Below, one piece after another: positions 1 to 6,458 of a stretch of DNA of 17,964 nucleotides. Below the pieces are notes generated by a model, which saw only the letters and a program-made list of their open reading frames with translations, was not told where the DNA came from and ran no database searches. Location of the stretch: positions 1 through 17,964 of the forward strand of contig CAMLDQ010000040.1 in NCBI GenBank assembly GCA_946478965.1, given 5' to 3'. Position numbers and translations under genes: made by a program. The stretch's first letter is position 1. Every line of letters begins with the position of its first letter. Origin of the DNA: an uncultured Methylobacillus sp. Lineage in GTDB: Bacteria; Pseudomonadota; Gammaproteobacteria; Burkholderiales; Methylophilaceae.

Positions 1-1
1 G

Positions 2-301
2 ACGCTCACCCGGTTCGGCCCGATGTACCAGATCGAGCGCATGGGAGGTGCTTTCAGCCTTGCCGCGATGCATGTGCCTGAGGCGGACTTCGATCGTATC
101 GCCGAACTGGTGAATGCGATGCCGGAAGTCGCCCACAATTACCAGCGCGACCATCACTTGAACATGTGGTTCGTACTCGCCACCGAGACGCCGGAAGGCA
201 TCGCCTCGGCCATCGCCGGCATAGAGGCGGCTGCCGGCAGGCCCGTGATCAATGTACCGAAAGAGCGCGAGTATTTCGTCGGCGCGCATTTCCAGGCATG
301 A
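2..301 (+). CDS. nirG: Siroheme decarboxylase subunit NirG/NirD-type, 3' part
   Basis: The frame is open from base 2, so the 5' end lies outside the window and only the last 99 residues are visible. The segment TRFGPMYQIERMGGAFSLAA, followed by a stretch containing EVAHNYQRDHHLNMWFV, is typical of the AsnC/Lrp-like NirD/NirL/NirG/NirH (AhbA/AhbB) family. These cytoplasmic proteins remove the C12 and C18 acetate carboxyl groups of siroheme to give didecarboxysiroheme in heme d1 synthesis. The stop overlaps the next start as ATGA, implying translational coupling with nirH and probably a paired complex. Its position before nirH and nirJ matches NirG in the Pseudomonas order D-L-G-H-J. Assignment to this branch rather than NirD or NirL rests mainly on synteny. 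Confidence 0.82.
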   Translation, partial: TLTRFGPMYQIERMGGAFSLAAMHVPEADFDRIAELVNAMPEVAHNYQRDHHLNMWFVLATETPEGIASAIAGIEAAAGRPVINVPKEREYFVGAHFQA

Positions 302-780
302 ACGACCCTCTTGTCGACGTGATCGACCGGGCCATCGTCGAAGCCTCGCAGGGTGGTCTGCCGCTGGTTCCCGAGCCTTACCGGGCGATTGCCGAACAGA
401 TCGGCGTGCTGCCGGAAGTGGTCATCCATCGCATGCGCATGATGCAGGAGCGCGGCGTGATTAGGCGCATCGGTGCGGTACCGAACCATTATGCGCTGGG
501 CTATTGCGCCAATGGCATGACCGTGTGGGACGTGCTCAACCAGCATGTCGACAGGCTCGGGCCCGAGATCGGCGCGCTTCCCTTCGTGACGCATTGCTAC
601 CGGCGCCCGCGCCGGCTTCCGGAATGGCGCTACAACCTGTTCGCGATGGTGCACGGCCATGATCGCGACGAGGTGGAGGCCAAAGCCGCCCGGATCGCCG
701 AGCTGCTGCAGCCTTACTGCCGCGCGCACACCATCCTGTACAGCACGCGCATCCTGAAGAAAACCGGTTTGAGAATCTAA
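298..780 (+). CDS. nirH: Siroheme decarboxylase subunit NirH/NirL-type
   Basis: This 160-residue protein belongs to the same AsnC-like siroheme decarboxylase family. A winged-helix N-terminal part spans roughly residues 24-56 and includes PYRAIAEQIGV and MQERGVIRRIGAV. The family hallmark GAVPNHYALGY is at 59-69 and CYRRPRRLPEWRYNLF at 100-115. It should act with the preceding NirG subunit, and with any NirD/NirL encoded upstream, to decarboxylate siroheme in the cytoplasm. The ATG overlaps the nirG stop by four bases. A longer frame opens at 166 but would run through the nirG coding sequence, so 298 is the credible start. NirH versus NirL naming is by position directly before nirJ. Confidence 0.85.
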   Translation: MNDPLVDVIDRAIVEASQGGLPLVPEPYRAIAEQIGVLPEVVIHRMRMMQERGVIRRIGAVPNHYALGYCANGMTVWDVLNQHVDRLGPEIGALPFVTHCYRRPRRLPEWRYNLFAMVHGHDRDEVEAKAARIAELLQPYCRAHTILYSTRILKKTGLRI

Positions 781-803
781 CGCCACAAGCGAGGAAGGCT
801 GCC

Positions 804-1997
804 ATGTTCCGTATCTCCCAATTCATGCGCGAAGTGGCGCATCCGTCACCACTCGCGCCGCCGCGCCGTCCTCCCGGCCCCGTCATCATCTGGAATCTGG
901 TGCGCCGCTGCAACCTAACCTGCAGGCATTGCTATTCGATCTCCGCGGACAAGGATTTTGCGGGCGAACTGAGCACCGGGGAAGTGTTCGACGTGATGGA
1001 CGACCTCAAGTCGTTTCGCGTGCCCGTGCTGATACTCTCGGGCGGCGAGCCGCTGATGCGGCCGGATATCTTCGAGATCGCGCTGCGGGCCAAGCGGATG
1101 GGCTTCTACGTCGGGCTGTCATCCAACGGCACGCTCATCACCGAGGACAACATCGGGCGGATTGCCGAGACCGGGTTCGACTACGTCGGCGTCAGCCTCG
1201 ACGGCATCGAGTCGACCCACGACAATTTCCGCCGCAAGGCAGGTGCATTCCGCGCCTCGCTGTACGGCATCCGCCTGTGCCTAGCCGCCGGCATCAAGGC
1301 CGGGGTGCGTTTCACCCTGACCCAGGCTAACGCGCACGAGCTGCCGGCGCTGCTCGCGCTGACCGAGGACGAAGGCATCGATAAGTTCTATCTCTCCCAC
1401 CTTAATTATGCGGGGCGGGGAAACAAGAACCGTGCGCAGGATGCCATGCAGGAGACGACGCGACGCGCGATGGACCTGCTGTTCGACAAGGCCTGGCAAT
1501 CCGCTGCGTCCGGAGGGTGCCGGGAATTCGTTACCGGCAACAACGACGCGGACGGCGTCTACCTGCTCCACTGGGTGCGCAGGCATTTCCCGGAGAAGGA
1601 GAGCCATATCCGGGCCAAGCTGGCGCAATGGGGCGGAAACAGCAGCGGCGTTAATATCGCCAACATCGACAACCTGGGCGAAGTGCACCCGGATACCTTC
1701 TGGTGGCACCATCCCCTCGGCAATGTGCGCGAACGGCCATTTTCCGAAATCTGGCGGGATACACCAGATCCCCTGATGGCGGGATTGCGGGCGCAGCCGC
1801 GCCAGATCAAGGGGCGCTGCGGACGCTGCGCCTATTTCGACGTGTGTGGCGGCAATACCCGCGTCCGGGCATGGCAGCTGACCGGAGACCCCTGGCAGGA
1901 GGATCCGGCATGCTACCTGAGCGACGCGGAAATCGGCCTGGACAGCCCGGAGGCGGGGCAGCTTTGCACCCAGGCTCCCCGGACGCAAGCGGCATGA
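804..1997 (+). CDS. nirJ: Radical SAM heme d1 biosynthesis protein NirJ
   Basis: This 397-residue radical SAM protein has the cluster motif C36-x3-C40-x2-C43 (CNLTCRHC) and the SAM-contact motif SGGEP near residues 79-83. A SPASM-like C-terminal cysteine set, C339, C342, C348 and C370, probably binds an auxiliary Fe-S cluster. NirJ acts in the cytoplasm on 12,18-didecarboxysiroheme, replacing the propionates at C3 and C8 on the way to the dioxo groups of heme d1. The length is usual for the family. A ribosome binding site (AGGAAG) lies eight bases before the ATG, 23 bases after the nirH stop. The flanking decarboxylase genes and nirN make this assignment firm over related heme-modifying radical SAM enzymes such as AhbC/AhbD. 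Confidence 0.93.
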   Translation: MFRISQFMREVAHPSPLAPPRRPPGPVIIWNLVRRCNLTCRHCYSISADKDFAGELSTGEVFDVMDDLKSFRVPVLILSGGEPLMRPDIFEIALRAKRMGFYVGLSSNGTLITEDNIGRIAETGFDYVGVSLDGIESTHDNFRRKAGAFRASLYGIRLCLAAGIKAGVRFTLTQANAHELPALLALTEDEGIDKFYLSHLNYAGRGNKNRAQDAMQETTRRAMDLLFDKAWQSAASGGCREFVTGNNDADGVYLLHWVRRHFPEKESHIRAKLAQWGGNSSGVNIANIDNLGEVHPDTFWWHHPLGNVRERPFSEIWRDTPDPLMAGLRAQPRQIKGRCGRCAYFDVCGGNTRVRAWQLTGDPWQEDPACYLSDAEIGLDSPEAGQLCTQAPRTQAA

Positions 1998-3532
1998 TGC
2001 GCGCGCCGCTGCTTTTATTGGCACTGCTCGCGACAGCGCTTGCCCAGGCTGGCGATGCGCCCCGGCTATTTCAGCAGCATTGCGCCGCCTGTCACGGAGA
2101 GGCCAGGCTGGGCGGTAGCGGGCCGGCGCTGTTGCCGGAAAGTCTGGCCCGGCTGAAAAAAACCGAGGCGCTCGATACGATCGCGCATGGGCGCGTCGCC
2201 ACCCGCATGCCGGCATTCGGAGGGCAGATCGCTCCCGCCGATCTCGACGCGCTGGTGGATTATCTCTATACGCCCGTGCTGCCGGCGCCGCGTTGGGGCG
2301 ATGAGGACATCCGCGCGTCACGCAGCCTTTACCATGCGCCGGGAAGCCTGCCTGACAAGCCAAAATTCACGGCCGACCCGCTCAATCTGTTCGTCGTCGT
2401 CGAAACCGGGGATCACCATGCAACCTTGCTCGACGGCGACACGTTCGAGCCGATCAAGCGCTTTCCGACCCATTTTGCCTTGCATGGCGGGCCGAAGTTC
2501 TCGCCGGACGGCCGTTACGTCTACTTCGCCTCGCGCGACGGCTGGGTGTCGCGTTTCGATATCTGGAATCTCGAATACACCGCGGAGGTGCGGGTTGGTA
2601 TCAACACCCGCAATATTGCGGTTTCCAGTGATGGCCGCTATGTGATGGCGGCCAATTATCTGCCCGATACCGTGGTGATCCTGAATGCCGGCGATCTCTC
2701 GCTGGTCGAAACGCTCCCCGCCGTCGATGCAGCCGGCCATGCCTCGCGTGTCTCCGCCGTCTATGATGCCGCTCCGCGCAGGGGCTTCATCGTGGCCCTG
2801 AAGGATGTACCGGAATTGTGGGAAGTGAGCTATGCCGACGCCGGTGCCGCCGCTTTTCCCGGACTGGTGCGCGGCGGGAAAATACAAGAGAACGCGGTGC
2901 TGCCCGGCAAATTCACCCTGCGCCGCACGCGGTTGGATAGCGTGCTTGACGATTTCTTTTTCGACCAAGGCTATACCGTGGTGATTGGCGCATCGCGCGA
3001 CGGACAAGGCCAGGTGGTTAATCTGGACGCGCGCCGTAAAATTGCCGATTTACCGCTGCATGGCATGCCGCACCTCGGCTCCGGCATTACCTGGAAGTGG
3101 CAGGGCAGGGAGGTGATGGCCACGCCCAACCTGAAAGCCGGGCACATCACGGTCATCGACATGTTGGATTGGCAGGTGGTCAAGGAAATTTCGACGCCCG
3201 GCCCCGGGTTTTTCATGCGCAGCCACGAAAATACGCCTTATGCCTGGACGGATGTATTCAATGGTGCGGCCAAGGATACCTTGCAGCTGATCGACAAGAA
3301 TACGCTGGAGATCGTGGCGACCCTGACACCGGCACCGGGCAAGACTGCCGCCCATGTCGAATTCACCCGGGACGGGCGCTACGCCCTGGTGAGCATCTGG
3401 GAAAACGATGGGGCGCTGGTTGTTTATGATGCGGCGAGCTTGCGCGAAATCAAGCGCATCCCGATGAATAAACCTTCCGGTAAATACAATGTGTTCAATA
3501 AGATAAATCGGTCATCCGGCACCAGCCACTAG
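1994..3532 (+). CDS. nirN: Periplasmic c-type cytochrome NirN, last step of heme d1 synthesis
   Basis: This 512-residue protein begins with a Sec signal peptide, hydrophobic to about residue 17 with probable cleavage after AQA (residue 19). A cytochrome c domain follows with a single heme-binding CAACH at residues 30-34 and a likely axial Met72 (RMPAF). The rest is a d1-type eight-bladed propeller with repeated SPDGRYV-like strands, ending in PSGKYNVFNKI. NirN is known to dehydrogenate dihydro-heme d1 in the periplasm to form the acrylate side chain. The ATG overlaps the nirJ stop (ATGA), so I start here although the frame is open from 1703. NirS shares the architecture, but position after nirJ, length and C-terminus favour NirN. 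It appears to be the last gene of the operon. Confidence 0.88.
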   Translation: MMRAPLLLLALLATALAQAGDAPRLFQQHCAACHGEARLGGSGPALLPESLARLKKTEALDTIAHGRVATRMPAFGGQIAPADLDALVDYLYTPVLPAPRWGDEDIRASRSLYHAPGSLPDKPKFTADPLNLFVVVETGDHHATLLDGDTFEPIKRFPTHFALHGGPKFSPDGRYVYFASRDGWVSRFDIWNLEYTAEVRVGINTRNIAVSSDGRYVMAANYLPDTVVILNAGDLSLVETLPAVDAAGHASRVSAVYDAAPRRGFIVALKDVPELWEVSYADAGAAAFPGLVRGGKIQENAVLPGKFTLRRTRLDSVLDDFFFDQGYTVVIGASRDGQGQVVNLDARRKIADLPLHGMPHLGSGITWKWQGREVMATPNLKAGHITVIDMLDWQVVKEISTPGPGFFMRSHENTPYAWTDVFNGAAKDTLQLIDKNTLEIVATLTPAPGKTAAHVEFTRDGRYALVSIWENDGALVVYDAASLREIKRIPMNKPSGKYNVFNKINRSSGTSH

Positions 3533-3545
3533 CGGCGGGCCGTAC

Positions 3546-4085
3546 TCATCCGGCTATCTCCGGTCCCTGATCACCCTTGCCTTCGGCTTGCAGCGCGCGG
3601 GGAAACAGCACGTTGTCTTCCCAGTGCATATGCTCGACCAGGTCGGCGTCGATGCCGGCGAGCGCCGCAAAAAGCAGGAATATCAGGGGATTGCTGCTTG
3701 CCTCCGGCCTGTATTGGTTGGTCAGTTCGCGTAAGGATTCGAGCAGCCCCATCATCGTGATGTGCTCGAATTGCATGACACGGATTGGATTGGCAACGGA
3801 GCCGAAGCAGGAGGCGGGGAGCGTGCACGTCGCGTCATCCAACTGCGCAATATAGGGGAACAGAATCTCTTCTTCCTTGCGCAAGTGCGACTCCAGATCA
3901 ACTTTCAGCGCATCGAAACATTTCCGGATGTCCGCGAGCTGCGGCAGCGCGGCCACCTCGAAATCCTCGAGCAATTCGCTGATTCGAACCAATTCCGAGC
4001 GGGTAAAGGTATGGTGCGTCTCTTCGATGAGGTCGATCAGCTCTCCCAGACGGGTTTGCGGCGTGATTCTGTGCGCGATTTTCAT
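3546..4085 (-). CDS. Hemerythrin-domain di-iron protein, RIC/DnrN-like without the ScdA N-terminal domain
   Basis: This is a 179-residue four-helix hemerythrin-like protein. Candidate di-iron ligands match the YtfE/DnrN pattern: H24/H25, H67-x3-E71 (HLRKE), H108 (FEHITM) and H152-x3-E156 (HMHWE). Members of the RIC family repair Fe-S centres damaged by NO or oxidants. Unlike full-length RIC proteins it lacks the N-terminal CCGG-type domain. The frame is open upstream to a TTG at 4193 (215 residues), which would overlap the regulator stop by eight bases. That TTG has no visible ribosome binding site, whereas the ATG at 4085 has a weak AGG and begins just before the conserved domain, so I prefer it. 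It lies directly downstream of the Dnr-like gene, echoing dnrD-dnrN of Pseudomonas stutzeri, and converges on nirN. Confidence 0.8.
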   Translation of the reverse strand: MKIAHRITPQTRLGELIDLIEETHHTFTRSELVRISELLEDFEVAALPQLADIRKCFDALKVDLESHLRKEEEILFPYIAQLDDATCTLPASCFGSVANPIRVMQFEHITMMGLLESLRELTNQYRPEASSNPLIFLLFAALAGIDADLVEHMHWEDNVLFPRALQAEGKGDQGPEIAG

Positions 4086-4185
4086 GGCATGCCTGGACAG
4101 GCCGTCCAGCCTTTCTTGATCATGAGAGGCTACACCATACCCCGGGGCCGGAATTATTTCTTTGACGCAGGTCAATTCCGACGAA

Positions 4186-4872
4186 TCAGCCAAGCGTGCC
4201 GTAGTTGCGTAGCCCAGGTAAATCGATGATGGTGATGTCCTTGCCGTCTACCTCGATCAACTTCTGCTGTTGCAGCTTGAGAAGGGTGCGCGAAAGCGTT
4301 TCGGGAGTCAGGTTCAGCAGGGAGGCAATGGTCGTCTTGCTGGCGGGAAGTTGGATATTGCCGGAACCATGCTCTCCGGCGACAATCTGCAGCAGGTAGC
4401 CGATCAGGCGTTGCGTCGAGGTCAGCAGGGCGACCGATTCGATATCCTGCACCAGCTGGCGATTGCGCACCGAAAGTCCTGCCAGCATCTTGCGCGAGAC
4501 CGTCATGTCCTGTTTCAGGAGATCGAATATGACTTGCTTGGGGATCAGCAGCAATTGGGAATCCGTAGTCGCTTGGGCGTAGATCGGAAAAGAGGCCTGG
4601 TCGAGGAAAATTATGGCCTCGCCGAAACTCTCTCCCGGTCCGATGATACCGATGACCTTTTCGTTGCCTTGCGGCGAATTGACAGCCAGTTTGACCTGGC
4701 CCGAGATCAGCATGTAGAGATTGTTCGCAGTATCGCCCCGGTTGAAGACGATGCCGCCGCGCGGTACGGCAACGTGCTGCGTCTCGCTGGCCACGCAAGC
4801 AAGCTGCGTCGGATCCAGGGTGCTGAACAGATGGAATCTGGGCAATAGTTGAAAAATATTGAATCGCACCAT
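4186..4872 (-). CDS. dnr: Crp/Fnr-family regulator, Dnr-like
   Basis: This is a 228-residue transcription factor. A cyclic-nucleotide-binding-fold sensor domain covers roughly residues 10-125, then a dimerisation helix, then a winged helix-turn-helix. The recognition helix reads PETLSRTLLKL with E191 and S194-R195, the E-x2-S-R signature of regulators binding FNR-type TTGAT-N4-ATCAA boxes. The only cysteine is C26, so the oxygen-sensing 4Fe-4S cluster of FNR is absent. That fits the Dnr/NnrR class, which responds to NO through heme. Location beside the heme d1 genes and a hemerythrin protein supports a role in denitrification control. GGGAG stands eight bases before the ATG. The symbol is by class and context. 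I found no clear FNR-type box in the divergent promoter region. Confidence 0.82.
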   Translation of the reverse strand: MVRFNIFQLLPRFHLFSTLDPTQLACVASETQHVAVPRGGIVFNRGDTANNLYMLISGQVKLAVNSPQGNEKVIGIIGPGESFGEAIIFLDQASFPIYAQATTDSQLLLIPKQVIFDLLKQDMTVSRKMLAGLSVRNRQLVQDIESVALLTSTQRLIGYLLQIVAGEHGSGNIQLPASKTTIASLLNLTPETLSRTLLKLQQQKLIEVDGKDITIIDLPGLRNYGTLG

Positions 4873-4920
4873 ATTTCAGTCTCCCGTTTCGTACATGCAT
4901 TCAATCCGCCAGGATCGATC

Positions 4921-4949
4921 TTGGTGATATGGTATCTTAGATGTATAGT
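4921..4949 (+). promoter_or_regulatory. Putative sigma-70 promoter of the PLP enzyme gene
   Basis: TTGGTG at 4921-4926 and TATAGT at 4944-4949 are separated by 17 bases. The -10 matches consensus at five of six positions and the -35 at three. Transcription would begin near 4956, leaving an 88-base leader before the ATG at 5044. The -10 lies inside the inverted repeat at 4939-4959. Inferred from pattern only. Confidence 0.5.
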
Positions 4950-4959
4950 ACTTACATCT
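4939..4959. promoter_or_regulatory. Perfect 7-7-7 inverted repeat, probable operator
   Basis: AGATGTA (4939-4945) and TACATCT (4953-4959) are perfect reverse complements around the 7-base spacer TAGTACT. The element covers the predicted -10 box of the rightward promoter and lies in the shared region between the Dnr-like gene and the PLP enzyme gene. It is therefore well placed to be the binding site of a dimeric repressor. It does not resemble the FNR/Dnr box. The cognate regulator cannot be named from this sequence. Confidence 0.5.
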
Positions 4960-4970
4960 TTAATTGTTCG

Positions 4971-5003
4971 TTGGCGCTGTCTTTCTCCGCCGGAGAGCGC
5001 CAA
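4971..5003 (+). promoter_or_regulatory. 5' leader hairpin upstream of the PLP enzyme gene
   Basis: TTGGCGCT (4971-4978) pairs perfectly with AGCGCCAA (4996-5003). Inside it, TCTCC and GGAGA can form a second short stem with a GCC loop. The structure falls in the predicted transcript leader 40 bases before the start codon. No U-run follows, so it is not an intrinsic terminator. It could affect mRNA stability or translation. I do not recognise a known riboswitch. Confidence 0.4.
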
Positions 5004-5043
5004 ACTTCTACGTTCGATTCGACACGGCGACTGGGATACGCAA

Positions 5044-6213
5044 ATGAAAAATGAACACATCGATCTATCGACCCATTGCATCCATGCGGGTGAAATCGCG
5101 GACGCGCACGGTTCGCCGCACACGCCGCTCTACGATACGACGACATTCAGGTTCGAATCCACGGAAGCGCTGCTGGATGTCATCGACGGCAGGCGCGATG
5201 GGTACCTGTATACGCGCTACGGCATGAACCCGACCATCAGGAGCCTGGAAGCCAAGCTGGCGATGATAGACGGGGCGGAAGAGTCCCTGGTTTTCTCTTC
5301 CGGCATGGCGGCGTTATCCGCACTGTTCCTCGCTTACGGCTATCGCGGCATCGTCGGTCTCGGTGACGCCTATGGCGGCTCGCAGGAGTTGCTGACACGA
5401 CAGCTGCCGGGTCTGGGATTGCGGACGCAACACCTTTTCACGGCCGATACCGACCGTCTGGAGGCGTTGCTGAAAGATGGATACGGACTGGTTTTTTTCG
5501 AAACACCGACCAACCCCATACTGGAAGTGATCGATATTCGCCGGATAGCCGAACTCGCACATGCGCATGATGCGCTGGTAGTCGTGGACAACACTTTTGC
5601 CTCGCCGGTGAACCAGCGCCCGCTGGAATTGGGTGCGGACATCGTCATGCAGAGCGCGACCAAATACCTCGGCGGTCATAGCGACCTTACGGCCGGGGTG
5701 CTATCGGCTGAAAGCGCGCTGTTGGGTCCGATTAAACCCTGGCGCAAGAATCTTGGCCAGATGCTCGCGCCCGAAGTGGCGCATCGGCTTGCCAGAAGCC
5801 TGAGCACGCTGCCCCTGAGAGTCGAGAAGCAGAACGCGAATGCGCTGGCCGTCGCCCGATTCCTGAGCCAGCACAAAAAAGTCCGCCGCGTATTCTATCC
5901 GGGACTTCCCGAGCACCCCGGCCATGCCACAGCTGTTTTGCAGATGAAGGGATTCGGCGGCATGGTGACTTTCGAATACGACGGCACAGGGCCGGAGACG
6001 GCGAGGATGGTCGAACGCCTGCAACTCATCAGCCTGGCCCCGAGCCTGGGCGGAGTGGAAAGCCTTGCGACACAGCCTTACACCACGTCGCATCATGACA
6101 TGTCGCCTGAAGAACGCAGCCTCAGAGGCATCTCGGATTCGATGGTGAGGCTCTCGATCGGGATCGAAAGCGCCGAGGACTTGATCGGGGATTTACGTGC
6201 GGCGCTTGACTGA
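5044..6213 (+). CDS. Cys/Met metabolism PLP-dependent enzyme (cystathionine gamma-synthase / gamma-lyase family)
   Basis: This 389-residue protein is the full length of the trans-sulfuration enzyme family. Visible motifs are the N-terminal THCIHAG, the phosphate-binding SSGMAA at 85-90, Y110 that would stack on the cofactor ring, D182 in VVDNTFASP, and the Schiff-base lysine K207 in SATKYLGGHSD. The C-terminal SLGGVES motif is also present. The family makes or breaks C-gamma-S bonds: cystathionine gamma-synthase or lyase, methionine gamma-lyase, O-acyl-homoserine sulfhydrylase. Substrate cannot be chosen here. The usual YxRxxNPT active-site motif appears as YTRYGMNPT, one residue longer, which may mark a subfamily. 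The ATG at 5044 has GGGA nine bases upstream. The frame opens earlier at 4849, but that part covers the promoter region and does not look like the family. Confidence 0.85.
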   Translation: MKNEHIDLSTHCIHAGEIADAHGSPHTPLYDTTTFRFESTEALLDVIDGRRDGYLYTRYGMNPTIRSLEAKLAMIDGAEESLVFSSGMAALSALFLAYGYRGIVGLGDAYGGSQELLTRQLPGLGLRTQHLFTADTDRLEALLKDGYGLVFFETPTNPILEVIDIRRIAELAHAHDALVVVDNTFASPVNQRPLELGADIVMQSATKYLGGHSDLTAGVLSAESALLGPIKPWRKNLGQMLAPEVAHRLARSLSTLPLRVEKQNANALAVARFLSQHKKVRRVFYPGLPEHPGHATAVLQMKGFGGMVTFEYDGTGPETARMVERLQLISLAPSLGGVESLATQPYTTSHHDMSPEERSLRGISDSMVRLSIGIESAEDLIGDLRAALD

Positions 6214-6233
6214 TTACCTGCAGGGCTTATTGT
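6206..6233 (+). promoter_or_regulatory. Possible promoter overlapping the PLP gene stop codon
   Basis: TTGACT (6206-6211) and TATTGT (6228-6233) are spaced by 16 bases, with five and four matches to the sigma-70 consensus. Transcription from here would start about 40 bases before the short Cys-rich ORF at 6283. This is pattern evidence only, and chance matches of this quality are common. Confidence 0.3.
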
Positions 6234-6282
6234 CGTCCAGTCGCAGTGTCATGAATCCGATTAATTACAGGAGTTGAAAGCG

Positions 6283-6330
6283 ATGTGCGAGAAAACTTGC
6301 GTGACCGATTTGCAGAAATGCAAAAGCTAG
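6283..6330 (+). CDS. Possible 15-residue cysteine-rich peptide
   Basis: A 15-codon ORF encodes MCEKTCVTDLQKCKS, with cysteines at 2, 6 and 13 and a net positive C-terminus. A textbook AGGAG (6269-6273) stands nine bases before the ATG, and a possible promoter overlaps the end of the upstream gene. I recognise no family. It sits in the convergent gap after a sulfur amino acid enzyme, with no same-strand gene after it, so a classic leader-peptide role is unlikely. It could be a small thiol or metal-binding peptide, the coding part of a small RNA, or a chance ORF. The strong ribosome binding site is the main argument for it. Confidence 0.3.
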   Translation: MCEKTCVTDLQKCKS

Positions 6331-6365
6331 AAGTCCATATCAGGATTACAACACCGACTATTTTA

Positions 6366-6393
6366 CATAATATACATTATGCGAAGTAATGTA
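6366..6393. repeat. Two interlocked AT-rich palindromes
   Basis: CATAAT-ATAC-ATTATG (6366-6381) overlaps TACATTA-TGCGAAG-TAATGTA (6373-6393). Both have perfect arms, and the second again has 7-base arms around a 7-base spacer, like the element at 4939-4959. The pair lies between two converging genes, so it is not an obvious operator for either. In RNA the two stems would be mutually exclusive. Confidence 0.55.
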
Positions 6394-6420
6394 GATAAAA
6401 AAAACGATCCGGCACCCATG

Positions 6421-6452
6421 AAGGAAAACGAGAGGCCGCGTACGGCCTCTCG
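6421..6452 (-). terminator. Intrinsic terminator of the minus-strand cluster
   Basis: CGAGAGGCCG (6429-6438) and CGGCCTCTCG (6443-6452) form a perfect 10-bp stem with a four-base loop. Read on the minus strand it is followed by TTTTCCTT, giving a good rho-independent terminator just after the small exported protein gene. The plus-strand side has no T-run, so it works in one direction. Confidence 0.85.
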
Positions 6453-6458
6453 ACGGGA

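Noticed and set aside
1703..1993. N-terminal extension of nirN inside nirJ
   Set aside because: It would lie wholly in another frame of nirJ and place a long Arg/Gly-rich stretch before a clear signal peptide at 1994.
1281..2363. 360-codon minus-strand ORF opposite nirJ/nirN
   Set aside because: It is antisense to two well-supported genes, is rich in Arg/Ala/Pro as expected of GC-rich shadow frames, and has no family resemblance.
4093..4109. Small inverted repeat CTGGAC/GTCCAG upstream of the hemerythrin ATG
   Set aside because: It has six-base arms, no T-run and a place within a frame that may be coding. Not distinguishable from chance.
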